A stretch of 64,000 bases of DNA from Trissonchulus latispiculum (lineage: Eukaryota; Nematoda; Enoplea; Enoplida; Ironidae): the NCBI GenBank assembly GCA_030248195.1, contig JASAND010016262.1, positions 1 to 64,000 on the forward strand, read 5' to 3'. How positions within the stretch are numbered: position 1 is the first letter of the stretch; each line of letters opens with the position of its first letter. The position numbers and the translations under genes were made by a program. The notes beneath the pieces were generated by a model. The model searched no databases. It worked only from the letters and a program-made list of their open reading frames with translations, and was not told the origin of the DNA. Below are positions 25,900-38,500 of the stretch, piece by piece.

Positions 25900-28800
25900 A
25901 TATCTTAACAAAACATAGAATTTCAATTTCTGAGCGGTTTTTTGACAGACAGACAATAATAAAAGATTGAATGGACAGCTACGTACGTCAGAATCGCTGA
26001 AATTCCCACGTTTCTGATTATTATTCAACAAACTGTACTTTTTTGCTGTAGATTTTTTAATTCTGTCGGCTGGCTTATGATGAATTAAAAATGAGGTCTT
26101 CTGGAAAACTTAATCCCTGGATCGCGGTTTTCCTTGTGTTAGCATTCGCGGACTTTGCTTTGGCTGACAAAGATGTATATATATACGACACGTATAGGAA
26201 GAGTACGTAATGCATAACAGTATGTCAAGCGTCACACTATATGCAGTAAGAGGCAAAACTATTATATGTTCGCTATCTGTTTACCCCCCTCCCGTTGACC
26301 CACTCTCACTCCGCCCCTATATGGGTACTGGGTCCAAACGGTGGTACGCTCACTCGCTCTATGCTTATGTGTGGAAAACGTAGAAAATGTATTTAAACGT
26401 ATATACGAAATATATAGTACATTTAGACCAAATTTTAAATAAAGTTTTGAGTTGTTCAGAGAATTTCAGTTTATTTCTGTTTTTGCACTGACTTATCAGA
26501 CGTTTTCCATCGGAAACCGGACCGTCTGATAGGAAAAAATTTTTCTGAATGTAGTTGCCCTAGACAGGAGAAAAAGTGTGATTTTTTGTTGTGTCCTGTG
26601 CCCGCCCATTTATAAAGGCGGGAGATAGAAAAATGAATCATGCAAAAACAGGGGAATAAAAATTGGAAAATATTTGTGATTTTGTTTTCTTGCCGGAGTA
26701 TTGTTTTCAAACCTTGGTTTAGCAACCGATCTTGTGTGTATGTTCTTTGCATAGCGGGGTATTGCTTACATGGGTGGGGGTGGGGCTGCCTACATTGACC
26801 TTCCTCCAAAATACCGACCCCGGATTTTTGTTCCCCCCGGGTTTTTGGGATGCCGTTCTCCTAAAACAGACAAAATTTCAAAATTTGTCTGGGTTCTCCT
26901 TAGATTTTTGCCTAATAATGTCAAATCTGTAGCCTAATCCTGGCATTTTTGATGATTTCTAGCATTTGTCCATGTAAATTTACCAAATATATACCATTTT
27001 TTGGCTCATTTTTGCAAAAAATCTACCCACCGAAAATTCCCAAAAAAATACCTAAATAATATCCTGCATAGTGCTGATAGCAGGTATATGCGTACCTTGA
27101 ATGTTTGGAAGCCTAGTTTCAGAAAAACAGACATGCTTTCTATGATTAAGCAACAGAAAGTTAATTACTGGTTCCGTGTCCTTTTGGGAATTTGGACAAA
27201 CGGTGAAAGACATTGTTAGGTTCCTGTAAAACCGGAGAGTGGTAGAAAAGAAAAGAAAACAGAAAGCAGAAAGCAGAAACAACTTGTAATTTTAGAAACA
27301 AATCCTAGTTAACCCTCGTCAAGACAGAAAAGCTAAAGCAGGATTACAGAAAGTTGTCCAGGAAAAAGTGATAATTTTTTCTGTGAGATGAATGAAACTT
27401 CACTGCAGTAGTCGATTAAGGATTTTGACTCGTGTAACTAACTGTATTACGTACATCTTCTATACCTAATCCTAAGCCGTGATTAAGTCATCGTCTTTCG
27501 ACAGGTGTACACTTTGGTAATAGACCCATTTCCGTTTAATTCATTTCTTACGTCATACTTATTTAGCTTTGTACTAAACACACGCTTATCTGGGACTTAT
27601 CCATTTGTGTAGCCTGGATTGGCTTAAATCTTATATCTCGAAAGTGTGTGTGAGTCTGTGCTGGAAAGTTCTAGTTGTAAATAATATAAATTGATGATAA
27701 ATAAATCGTGTAAACAGGGACAGCTTCGTGTCAGAAGTGTTGACTGTTTTGTGTTTTGTTTTGAGATAAATTAGAGCAGTTTCTAGTTTCATAATTTGAA
27801 CGTGTATACATAATATCAAGAGTACATAATATAAGAGTGTGACACTATGCACACTCTATGTTATCAGAACAAAAACTATGCTCTGTTCGCTAATCAGTAC
27901 CTAGTCGAAACGAGGGAACGCTCACCTGCTCTATGTTTGTGTGCTTAAAGAAACAAAAACAAAACAAAGATTAATGTGGACTATATTAATAAAATGGGTC
28001 TTTCCCATTATCCCCCCATAGCTCTGAAGAAGTACCGAAGAAGCACAATTTGACTGATTGAGTTGAAATTTGGTGTAGGTAGGTTTTCGGACCTGCTGAT
28101 TTCAAAAATCCAAAAATTTTAAAATTTTAAAAAAGGGGAACCGAAAATTTTTTTAAAAAATTTTGCTGAAAACTTGCATACAGGGGTGTTTTCTGGGGTG
28201 CCGATCACGAATCTGAAATCAGTTTTTCCATTCAGCTTTTCGTTAGCTTAATGTGGGATTGTGGGACTCATCACGGGCTTACAATCAGGCTATTTTAGTG
28301 ATTAAATTAGCCACCCATTTTTAGATAAAAAGTCGTTTCGTCCACTGGCGACCAACTCCAGACATACGTGATGTTAGAAGCACGCATACAATTAGTGCAT
28401 AAATACGTATATACATTGATACAATAGACACAACAAAAGCAGTGATAAATTAAGCTGTACTCAGTGAAAGATCAGTGATTAAACCCTAACGTAAACGCAG
28501 GGTTTGTCATAAGCTCGACAACAAGCAGTGTGTTAACGAATTTTGTACCTGCTTCGAGCTGTAGAACACAAACGTAGCGCACGAAATTCTTTGGAGTGAT
28601 GGGTCTGATTTGTGGAGGGGGTCATTCGTTAAGGATCATAGCATAGTTTTGCTCTGATAACATAGGTGTGCTTAGTGAGTCTTGATAATATATAAATTAA
28701 TACAGCATAAAAATTGTTAAATTGTGTGTATAATTTATCTTTTATTTGTAGGTCTCCCTGTTGTGGGTCAAGTGTTGACAGGCCAGGGCGGGGCGGCCGG

Positions 28801-29211
28801 ACCCCCACAACTTTTACCCTGTCCCCCACCGCCTCAGGACCCCACAGGTGCGGGCCCCGTTATGGCTGGTCCCCCTGGTGGGGCCGCCCCCCAATTTCAG
28901 ATCCCTGTTGGGACCCCTGTGGCAGCGGATGGGACCCCCGTCCAATTGATATCCAATATGATGCCGACTGGAGGTCCTGGACCCCCTCCTCCTGGTCTGG
29001 AAATGGGAGCCCCACCTGGCCACCCACAGGTGGTTATGGCTGCGGCACACGCCGCACCCCCAGGCCCTGCCGCGGTGGCTACCCCGGTGACGGTTGGCTA
29101 TGCCTACCTACAGCCGGCTGGACCTGTGGTAGGTAGACTTGGTCACTAACAACGTTAACTGTGTCTGATAAAAGGATATGTTGGATTTAATTTAGTTAAT
29201 TTTAGTATGTA

Positions 29212-29242
<31 letters not shown>

Positions 29243-29528
29243 GGTATTTTTTAGGGATTTTTTTCGGGGGGGGGCTTCCCGGGGCCTCCCCCCCCCCCCG
29301 GGCCCGGGGGATGGGAAGATTTTTTTGCATAAATGAGCCAAAAAATGGTATTTTTTGGCGTATTTTGCATGGTGAAACGCTAAAAGTTCTCAAAAATGCC
29401 AGGATTTAAGCTAAAAATAGCTATTTTTACGAAAAAATCTTCGGCGAAGCCGAAAAAATTTTGAAAATTTGCCTTTTTTGGGGAAAAATTGGGGATCCAA
29501 AAAATCGGGGGGGGGGAAAGGGAGGGGG

Positions 29529-29573
<45 letters not shown>

Positions 29574-32500
29574 GGGGGGGGGGGCCCCCCCGACCCTTTT
29601 TTTTTATATATATATATACAAGAACCAAAAATGCTCCTTCGTCGCATGTAAAATACATATGAGTACTCTCAGGCAGGTTGTACAAACACGGAAACTAGCC
29701 TGTAAAATGCATATGAGTGGCGTTGAGGTTGTAAATTAAGGAAAACAAGTTGCAACGGCTTAACATATGAGCCTGTCCTACAACGAGGCTCATATTGGCG
29801 TACGTATGTCATAATATAATTTGTCGATATTTGACCTTCATATAAATAGCACGTAAAGCTTTTCATTACAAAATTGTCCTTCACACACCTTGTCGCTGAG
29901 ACACTGTGCATACGCATTATACGGCATGCCACTCTGCGCTCTGACTCAGAGCCATGTGGGGAAAGCATTACGTATGTGAGAGTAGTGTGTCATAGTGTTC
30001 CGAGAATACAGTAGGTGTACTATAGTGCTTCCGGAAATAGTAGGTGCCACGGTGTTTCGGGAAACATCAGCTTGCATGTACAGTTAAACTTGAGGTGTCG
30101 CAGTTCACTTCGTTCTGTCCATTTCTTTCAAGCCACAATGTTAACATGACGTTATGTCTATTCATTCGTTTTTTCTTTAATATGATGACCTGATGATCTT
30201 TAAGAAGGCTACTGTGACGCCAATATGAGCCTCGTTGTAGGACAGGCTCATATGTTAAGCCGTTGCAACTTGTTTTCCTTAATTTACAACCTCAACGCCA
30301 CTCATATGCATTTTACAGGCTAGTTTCCGTGTTTGTACAACCTGCCTGAGAGTACTCATATGTATTTTACATGCGACGAAGGAGCATTTTTGGTTCTTGT
30401 TTTCCATTCTTTTACATATGTATGCGCAAAAAAGAACCAACATAATATATTTCCGAACACCATGCGCAAGCAGATACTATTTTGACCACTTTTGGAAAAT
30501 TTCATATTTGACCCAAAATCGCCTAAGTCCCCCCCCCCCACCACAGCACTCTACAGCCACTTTGAGCATGCAATTCTATGATAAAAATTGCTCAGCTCAC
30601 TTAGGGCTTTCATTTGGTACCAAATTTGACCACTTTTGAAACATTTCATTTTTGACCGAAAATCGCCTAAGTCCCCACCCCACCCCACCGCAGCACTCTA
30701 CAGGCACTTTGAGCATGCAATTCTATGACAAAAGTTGCTCACCTCACTTAGGGCTTTCATTTGGTACCAAATTTGACCACTTTTGAAACATTTCATTTTT
30801 GACCGAAAATCGCCTAAGTCCCCACCCCACCATCCGTCCCCCCCCCCACCACAGCACTCTACAGCCACTTTGAGCATGCAATTCTATGACAAAAGTTGCT
30901 CAGCTCACTTAGGGCTTTCATTTGGTACCAAATTTGACCACTTTTGAAACATTTCATTTTTGACCGAAAATCGCCTAAGTCCCCACCCCACCCCACCGCA
31001 GCACTCTACAGGCACTTTGAGCATGCAATTCTATGACAAAAGTTGCTCACCTCACTTAGGGCTTTCATTTGGTACCAAATTTGACCACTTTTTAAAAATT
31101 TCATTTTTGACCGAAAATCGCCTAAGTCCCCACCCCACCCCACCGCAGCACTCTACAGGCACTTTGAGCATGCAATTCTATGACAAAAGTTGCTCACCTC
31201 ACTTAGGGCTTTCATTTGGTACCAAATTTGACCACTTTTTAAAAATTTCATTTTTGACCGAAAATCGCCTAAGTCCCCACCCCACCCCACCACAGCACTC
31301 TACAGCCACTTTGAGCATGCAATTCTATGACAAAAGTTGCTCAGCTCACTTAGGGCTTTCATTTGATACCAAATTTGACCACTTTTGAAAAATTTCATTT
31401 TGGACCACCTGACCCCTTACCGACCTGACCCCTCTGACGGTCAAGTGGAGCCAGCCCAGCAAAATGGGTGCGTTGTACAGCAAAACGGACACCGGAAATG
31501 AGCTGGGCGCACCAGAAAACCCATATAGAGAAAGTTTTGAGAGGCCAAGTAGAGCCTAGTATGGACCTCCAGGAAACGGTTGCCGACATGACCCTCCAGA
31601 CGACAAAGTGGAACCAGCCCAGCAAGATGGATGAGTCGGTCGGCAAAACGGACACCGGATATGAGCTGGGCGCACCAGAAAACCCATATAGAGAAAGTTT
31701 TGAGAGGCCAAGTAGAGCCTAGTATGGACCTCCAGGAAACGGTTGCCGACATGACCCTCCAGACGGCAAAGTGGAACCAGCCCAGCAACTTGGGTCAGTC
31801 GGGCAGAAAAACTGATAGCGGGAATCGATTCTCCGTCCGCAAAAACCTTTGTATGCAAGATTTGAGGCTTCCAGGTCGCAAAATAAGCGAAAAAACTAAG
31901 TTCAAAGTTGGACCCAAAATTCACCAACTTTGGCAGGCCAATTCCCGAAAAATTACGCTCAGGACCGGAAAATCATATAGCAATTGAACGACCCTGATAT
32001 GTGTCCTATTCAGCCATATAGGCAGTATTGCCCCATATATAGCCCAGTCTGACTTATTACGGCGCCTTTGAAGCATACTTTTTGGCCATTTTAACGTTTT
32101 GGCCGACTTTGGCCCCCCGCCAAAAATTTTTTCCGGCTCTGGGAGGCATAAAAACTAGCCTATCGGCTTATTTTTGTTGCGTACTCCAAGAATATATATG
32201 GTTTTCATAGGCAAAAATTTTTCTATCTGTTGTTATTAAAGCTACAAAACCCCCTTACCAGACGTCAAAGCGGAGAACCGGAAAAAAAACATCACTCTCG
32301 TAAGCGATTTTTGGCGCAACTTTTTAACGGAAAGTGGTACGGGGATGAAACTTCGCACACATACTAAACTCGACACGTACAATTTTTTGCGCACATAATC
32401 TGCGCAGGATCTGCGCAGGAATCTGCGCAGCTTCTGCGCAGCCTTGTTTTACACGGTCATTCGACCATTTTCACTCATATTATAGGGGTCGCTACCGCGA

Positions 32501-35500
32501 CCCCTATGATACATATATATGTATATTTTATTGTTTAAGTGGAAATGTGAACGTATGCGTATATGAGTGAGTAAGCTGTGTCTGTTTCTTTAGCATATTA
32601 TATAAGATCATCTACACTGTTTAAATAGTTGTTACGACTATTTTTGGTAACGATTATGCCTGGCTGTAGAAAGTATATACATTGTCATGTTCAATTTACT
32701 TTTGTTTTTTTAGTTCGAGTCTTTTGTTTCAGGCCACCCCACTGCGGCAGTCTGATTTTGGTTACTGTTGGTATCCACAGTATGTGGCCACTCCAGGCAC
32801 ACCGGCTGGAAAGTAAGCGTCTTGATCTTGTAGATCTGGCGTATTGCGTTCATGTCTTACTGGTTGCTTTGTTGACACGCCATTTATTGAACAAACGAAC
32901 CTGGTGGTGACCCTAAAACTGGGTGAAAAATGATGCATTTGGCAACATTTCCTCGACCTTTCCAGTGATATAACTTTATTTCTTTTACGACACATTCAAC
33001 CAGTTTTTACATAAATTTGTGGTTTATGTATATACATTATGTGTATGTATACTGTGTGTGCGACTGAAGCCTTTTGCACATAATTTGCATATTTAAGAGT
33101 TTTTTTGGAGTTTTTTGGAGTTTTTGGTGTTTCTGACTGTTTCAGCACGGCGACCCTGCTGCCCACTGAAGTGCTGCACGTTCAGGTTCCACTGGCCCGC
33201 AGCATACCCACGCATCCGGCCACCGGGACCCTGTATACGGCGGCTCCCCTACAGTTCCCAGTCAGCCTGACCAGTAGCAGTGGCGTCAGTACGTCTACGT
33301 CAGTGTCAACTGTCAGCAGAGCTCCCGCTACCAGTGGCAGTCTCATGATGGACGTTTCTGCAGTGTCCTCGACGGCTTGGGTGGGTTTTGGCTTGCTTGT
33401 GTTCTACTGTCTCGGCTATCCGAGAAATTGAGTACTGGCCTTTTTTCGGCAATGCAATTCTCGGCAATGTGTATTCCATGCAGTAAATAGTGTTTGCGAA
33501 TAATTCCGGGTTGCATGTTGTTTCATATTGTTGTCTATTGGCCTGCGGGCGGCCAATCATTTGCTGACTTTGAGTTTAAGACCCGGAATTTTTGTTGAAG
33601 GAAAAAAAGGAATTACTGGGGTAGGGTGCTGAGGATCACGAGGTTGAAAATATAGTTGAAATAAATGAGCATCAAATGTTTTTTTCATATTTGTCTGCTA
33701 GTTTTGTAATTTTACCTGCTGTGTGGCCTGCAGAATTTTAATATAAAACGTTAAAAATTTAAAAGACTTTTATGCAGATTGGAGGCCTGCAGTGGTTCAA
33801 CGCTGAATCTGTAGTTCAATTCTGACTTTCTGACACAGAGAATATTGGCAACTAGAATGTTTGGAATTTCACTTTTGCTGTCATTTTATTGATAGCATTT
33901 TGCATCCGGAAAAATGGTGGTAAACGGATCCGTGAAGGATACAAGACATTAATTGTAAAGAAAATGGTGACGAAAGCGGCTACGCTGAAGTCACTGAAGC
34001 AAAGTCTTAGTCCGAAACAGCAGAGAGCCAATAGTAGGTGCGCCATAATAGTTTATTGATGACTTTATTTTTTTCGACACTTTATTTTTCTGTTTTTGCT
34101 GTTTTTCCTTTTTTAGGATAAGCACATTCAAATCTATCATCTGCAGCGAAAGAAGGAGGAAATTCTGAAAAGGCTGGAAAAGATTTATGAACAGCAACAG
34201 GATGATCTATCTTCCTCTTCTCAGCCTCTGGGCAGCTATATGGGAGGCACCTATCGACGCTCTAGTTCTGGCTCTGTGGTAATAGAGGAAATTTTTTAAA
34301 AAGTGAAATCATTTATATTTAATTTAGATTTTGAATTTTCTAGCTCAGCAAGACTTCTGGTATCAGTTTTTGATCATTTTATTCCATTCGAATTATTTAA
34401 GCTAAATTAAATTAGGCCAAAACTAACCTCTCTATACCGGTTCAATAGTGCTTAAGTGACAAGACACACAAAAATATCGCTGATTTTATCATGTTTTCAG
34501 AATTTCATGTTTTTAGAGCAGTGTATTACTGGAGGGAGGTCCTGGTCGAAAGAGCAGCTGGGAAGAATATGGACACGACCCCCCGATTGGAATTCATGTG
34601 GCCTCCTCAATTCTAAACGATGAGGACGGTCCCTCCCGAACCCCCTGTCTCTACAACAGTTTTGCTGGCACTTCAACTGTTTCTAAGTATGTAACATAAT
34701 GTGTAGAAGTACGTATGTACATGAGGACAGAGTTAAGTGGTGGAAAAAATAAAAATGATACTAATTATGATTCTTGAATTTTCTAAATTAAATTTTGGTA
34801 ACTAGCTAGCTACTAATGAAATGAATTTGGGTACAGAACTATTGTTATTTAGTGATCTGCTTTGCTCAAAAGTCTTTTCCTCCCAAACTGGAAAATTAAA
34901 TATTTAAATTTAAAAATAATGTTTAAATTTCTATCCAACTTCTTTCCCTGAAGTGGCAGGCATGTCCGATTCGACTCTTTTTGTATGCTTACTGTAATAA
35001 ATAGTAGTGGAAAATTGCCAGAGTACAAAGTTGGAATGACTGTTTCTTATTTCGTTGTTCTTGTTGCAGTTCAATAACTCGTTCAACTTTGTCATCGCAA
35101 GCATGGTCTATGCCTTGTAAGTTGTCTGACTGGCGGCTTATGAGTTATGATGTAATGACTGAGTTATAACTTTTGATGGAACAAATGCGGACTTTAAACT
35201 TAATGAAATTAAACTTGACATAAATTAAAAGAAAGAGACAGACCTTGCCTGATTTTGCTGCCGGTTTTAAGACTGGCCCGGGCATCGTGCACTTAACCTG
35301 TAGCGACGTGTGTCTTTGCTCTGACTCTGGGTGTCCACGTTTTCATTTTTATCTTAATAATTATATCCAATAGTTTGTAATTAGCCTATACATAATTAAA
35401 CAGAAGAGTAAGCCACTGGCAAGCAAGAGTGCATAATTACACTATACTGAAAAGACAGAAACAAGCATGGAGGAGGTGTTTGTATTTTACTACGCAATGA

Positions 35501-38500
35501 AATAAATTACACCATTCCCGCTTTGAGTTCTAGATTGCACTCAGAAATGATTGTTGTTGATTTTGTTTTTAGAACTGTGCGTGTTAGACTTGTTTGTGTA
35601 TACAGACCCCCCAATGATCAAAATGCACTTGATCTAGTGATACAGGATTTACATTTGGTCTGTTCCGCTAGAAATAATTCAAAACTGATTATTTGTGGGG
35701 ATTTTAATCTTCCGAAAATAAATTGGGAACTACTAACCGGACAAAGTCAGAAGGATTGGGATTTTTTGAATTGTCTTGCAGATTTGCATTTAACTCAGCA
35801 CATTATTAGTCCCACTCGATTTAGCCCCCTAATATATTAGACTTACTAATAACATATCCTGTTGATTTTGTGGATAATGTTGAAGTATCTTGTCCACTAG
35901 GTCATTCGGATCATGCATCCCTAAATTTTCGTGTTTCAGTCTCTATGCAAGAAAAAGATAAGTCTTTTCGTAACTTTTTCGCTATGGACAAAATTGCAAT
36001 TCATCAAATTTTATGTTCTGTTGACTGGCACTCTCTTTTGTGGTTTGGTTTCGATGGTTCTACTAACCCAGTTGAAGTGTTTTGGAATAACTTTTGTGTA
36101 TTTATTCATGATATTATTGAAAACTATGTACCAGTTGTTAAATGTAAATCTTATAATTTAATGTGGCCTGTTACACTGAAACGCTTAGAGAATCGCAGAA
36201 ATGCTGCTTTTAAAACTTGGACGCGAAATATGGATTTTAATGCAAAACAAGAATATGTTGCACTAACCGATATTTTTAATAGAGAATTAAAATCTTTTCT
36301 ACGGAATCATGAAATTTCTCTTGCTCATAACCCAAACAACAAGAAATTTTTTAAATATGCAAACCAAAACCTAAAAACGAAGTCTGGTATTCCAACCCTT
36401 CAATCACAAGATGGTTCGGAAGCATATACGGACTCTGAAAAATGTAAAGTCTTGAATAATTTTTTCTCCTCTGTTTACACCGATGATAATGGAATTATAC
36501 CTGAAGTGAATCATGTATGTCAGTTTACTTGTGATATGATTATGTTTGATGTTATAGATATCTATGAGGTTTTGTGTAAGCTTAAGCCTACACTAGTGAG
36601 TGGGCCTGAGGATATTCCATATATATTTTATAAAACATTTGCTGCTGAATTAGCTTTTCCTATATACCTGATTACAGACTTTTGTTATTTTACGGGTACC
36701 GTTCCTCAGGGCTGGAAAGATGCCAACATAACTGCGATCTATAAAAATAAGGGATCAAAAGCTTCTGTTGATAATTATCGCGATATTTCTTTAACCAGTG
36801 GTGCCGCACGGCCTTTAGATTGTTTGATAAATAGAAATGTTATGAAGCATTGTATAAATAGAAATATAATCGCATCAAATCAACATGGTTTCCTTAAGGG
36901 CAGATCAACTGTTACTAACCTATTGAATTGTACTAATAATTGGATAAAATCTATGGATTCTAAATTGCTTCTAGATATTGTATACATTGATTTGAAAAAG
37001 GCTTTCAACTCCCTTTCAATTCCAAAACTAATACATAGGCTTGAGTCTTATGGGTTTTCTGGGAAATTTTTAAATCTTATATCTGCTTTTGTCTCTGGAA
37101 GGCGACAAAGGGTTCGTTTAAATGAATCGTTTTCAAACTGGAGTACTGTAGTTAGCGGTGTCCCACAAGGTTCAGTATGTGGTCCGACATTATTTTTGGT
37201 TTTTATTAATGAGTTTCTTTTCCTTAACAATAATAATTGTTGTTGTGCTTATGCGGATGATATAAAAATGTTTGTCTCTGGTATCGATCGACAAAACGTT
37301 CTACAGAATTTGCTAAATAATTTCGAGAAATGGGTGTCTGATTGGCAGTTAACCGTTTCGATCCAAAAAACAGTTATTTTGCATGTCGGTCGTAATAATC
37401 CGAAATTCGATTACAGTTATGCAAATGAAGTGCTTGTGGGCGTTGAAGGGTACACAGATCTTGGTGTTTGGATGGTAAATAATCTAAAATTCTCAACTCA
37501 TATCGCAAAAATGTGTAACAAAGCAAGATCGGTTTTATCTCTTATTCTTCGCAATTTTGTATCTGATGATATTGCGGTGAGAGTTAAATTGTACAAAGCC
37601 TATGTTCTACCGATACTGTTTTACGCTTCTGAAATTTGGAATCCATGGCTTATAAAAGATATTAAGGAAATCGAAAAAGTGCAAATTACTTTCTGTTCTT
37701 CTTTTGTGTATTTAAACCAGTACAATTATAAAACTCAGTGTGAACTGCTTGGTCTCACCATTTTAGAGCTCGAACGCATGTTTGTGGATTTGGTATTATT
37801 ATATAAGATAATTTTCGGATATACTGTTATAGCTCCTTCTGAGCTTTTTGTCTTTGCTTCTATACCTTACGAAAGTCGGGGTCATTTGCTTAAACTAAAA
37901 TGCCCAAAGTTTTCTACTGATTTATTAAAATTTTCTTTTGCCTGTCGAGTAATAGGTCCCTGGAATGCATTACCTGAACGCGTTATTCTTAGCAGAACCG
38001 TCCTTGATTTTAAAGAAGGATTGAAAAGCTGTAAAAGTATACTGTGCAAGTATCTACGTGTTTATAAGTAAAATATATGTACGCATTGTATTTCTGTCTG
38101 TATCTCTGGTACATATATATACTTGAATAAATCGTGAATCTGTCTGCGTTGTCTTTTCCGTTGCTTATAACTTTGGAAATAAAATTCTTGTTCTTGTTCT
38201 TGTTGTTCTTGTTCTTGTTATTTCTGTGTGTACAATCCCCCCCCTTTCCCCTGCAACATTTGTGCTGCTTTGCTCTTTGTGCTACAGTTTGTTCTCTAGT
38301 TTTTGTCTTTTTTTTACTGCAGTGGAAGAGCCCTCCTGTTGGTGGTCGGGTGAGCTGAGCGCCAGCCCTGCAGCAGCAACCTCCTCCAATCCTCATAAAC
38401 TGCTCTGGTCCCAGGCTGCGGCTAAGGATGACTACGGAGGCTGGCCAGCGTCCAGTGGCAGCGGCGCCACAGCGCCACCAGGAAGCGAAATCCCTGGGCG

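Noticed and set aside
30960..31388. 142-codon open frame with repeated protein units
   Set aside because: The repeats come from the 147-bp tandem array (147 is divisible by 3, so the frame stays open); no start context or homology.
30477..31405. CRISPR array
   Set aside because: The 147-bp units abut without unique spacers and the genome is eukaryotic.
31468..31987. Overlapping open frames on both strands
   Set aside because: They are products of the 163-bp tandem repeat and differ in frame between units.
38010..38396. 128-codon minus-strand ORF
   Set aside because: It is the antisense of the LINE tail, its TTGTTC microsatellite and Roquin exon 17.
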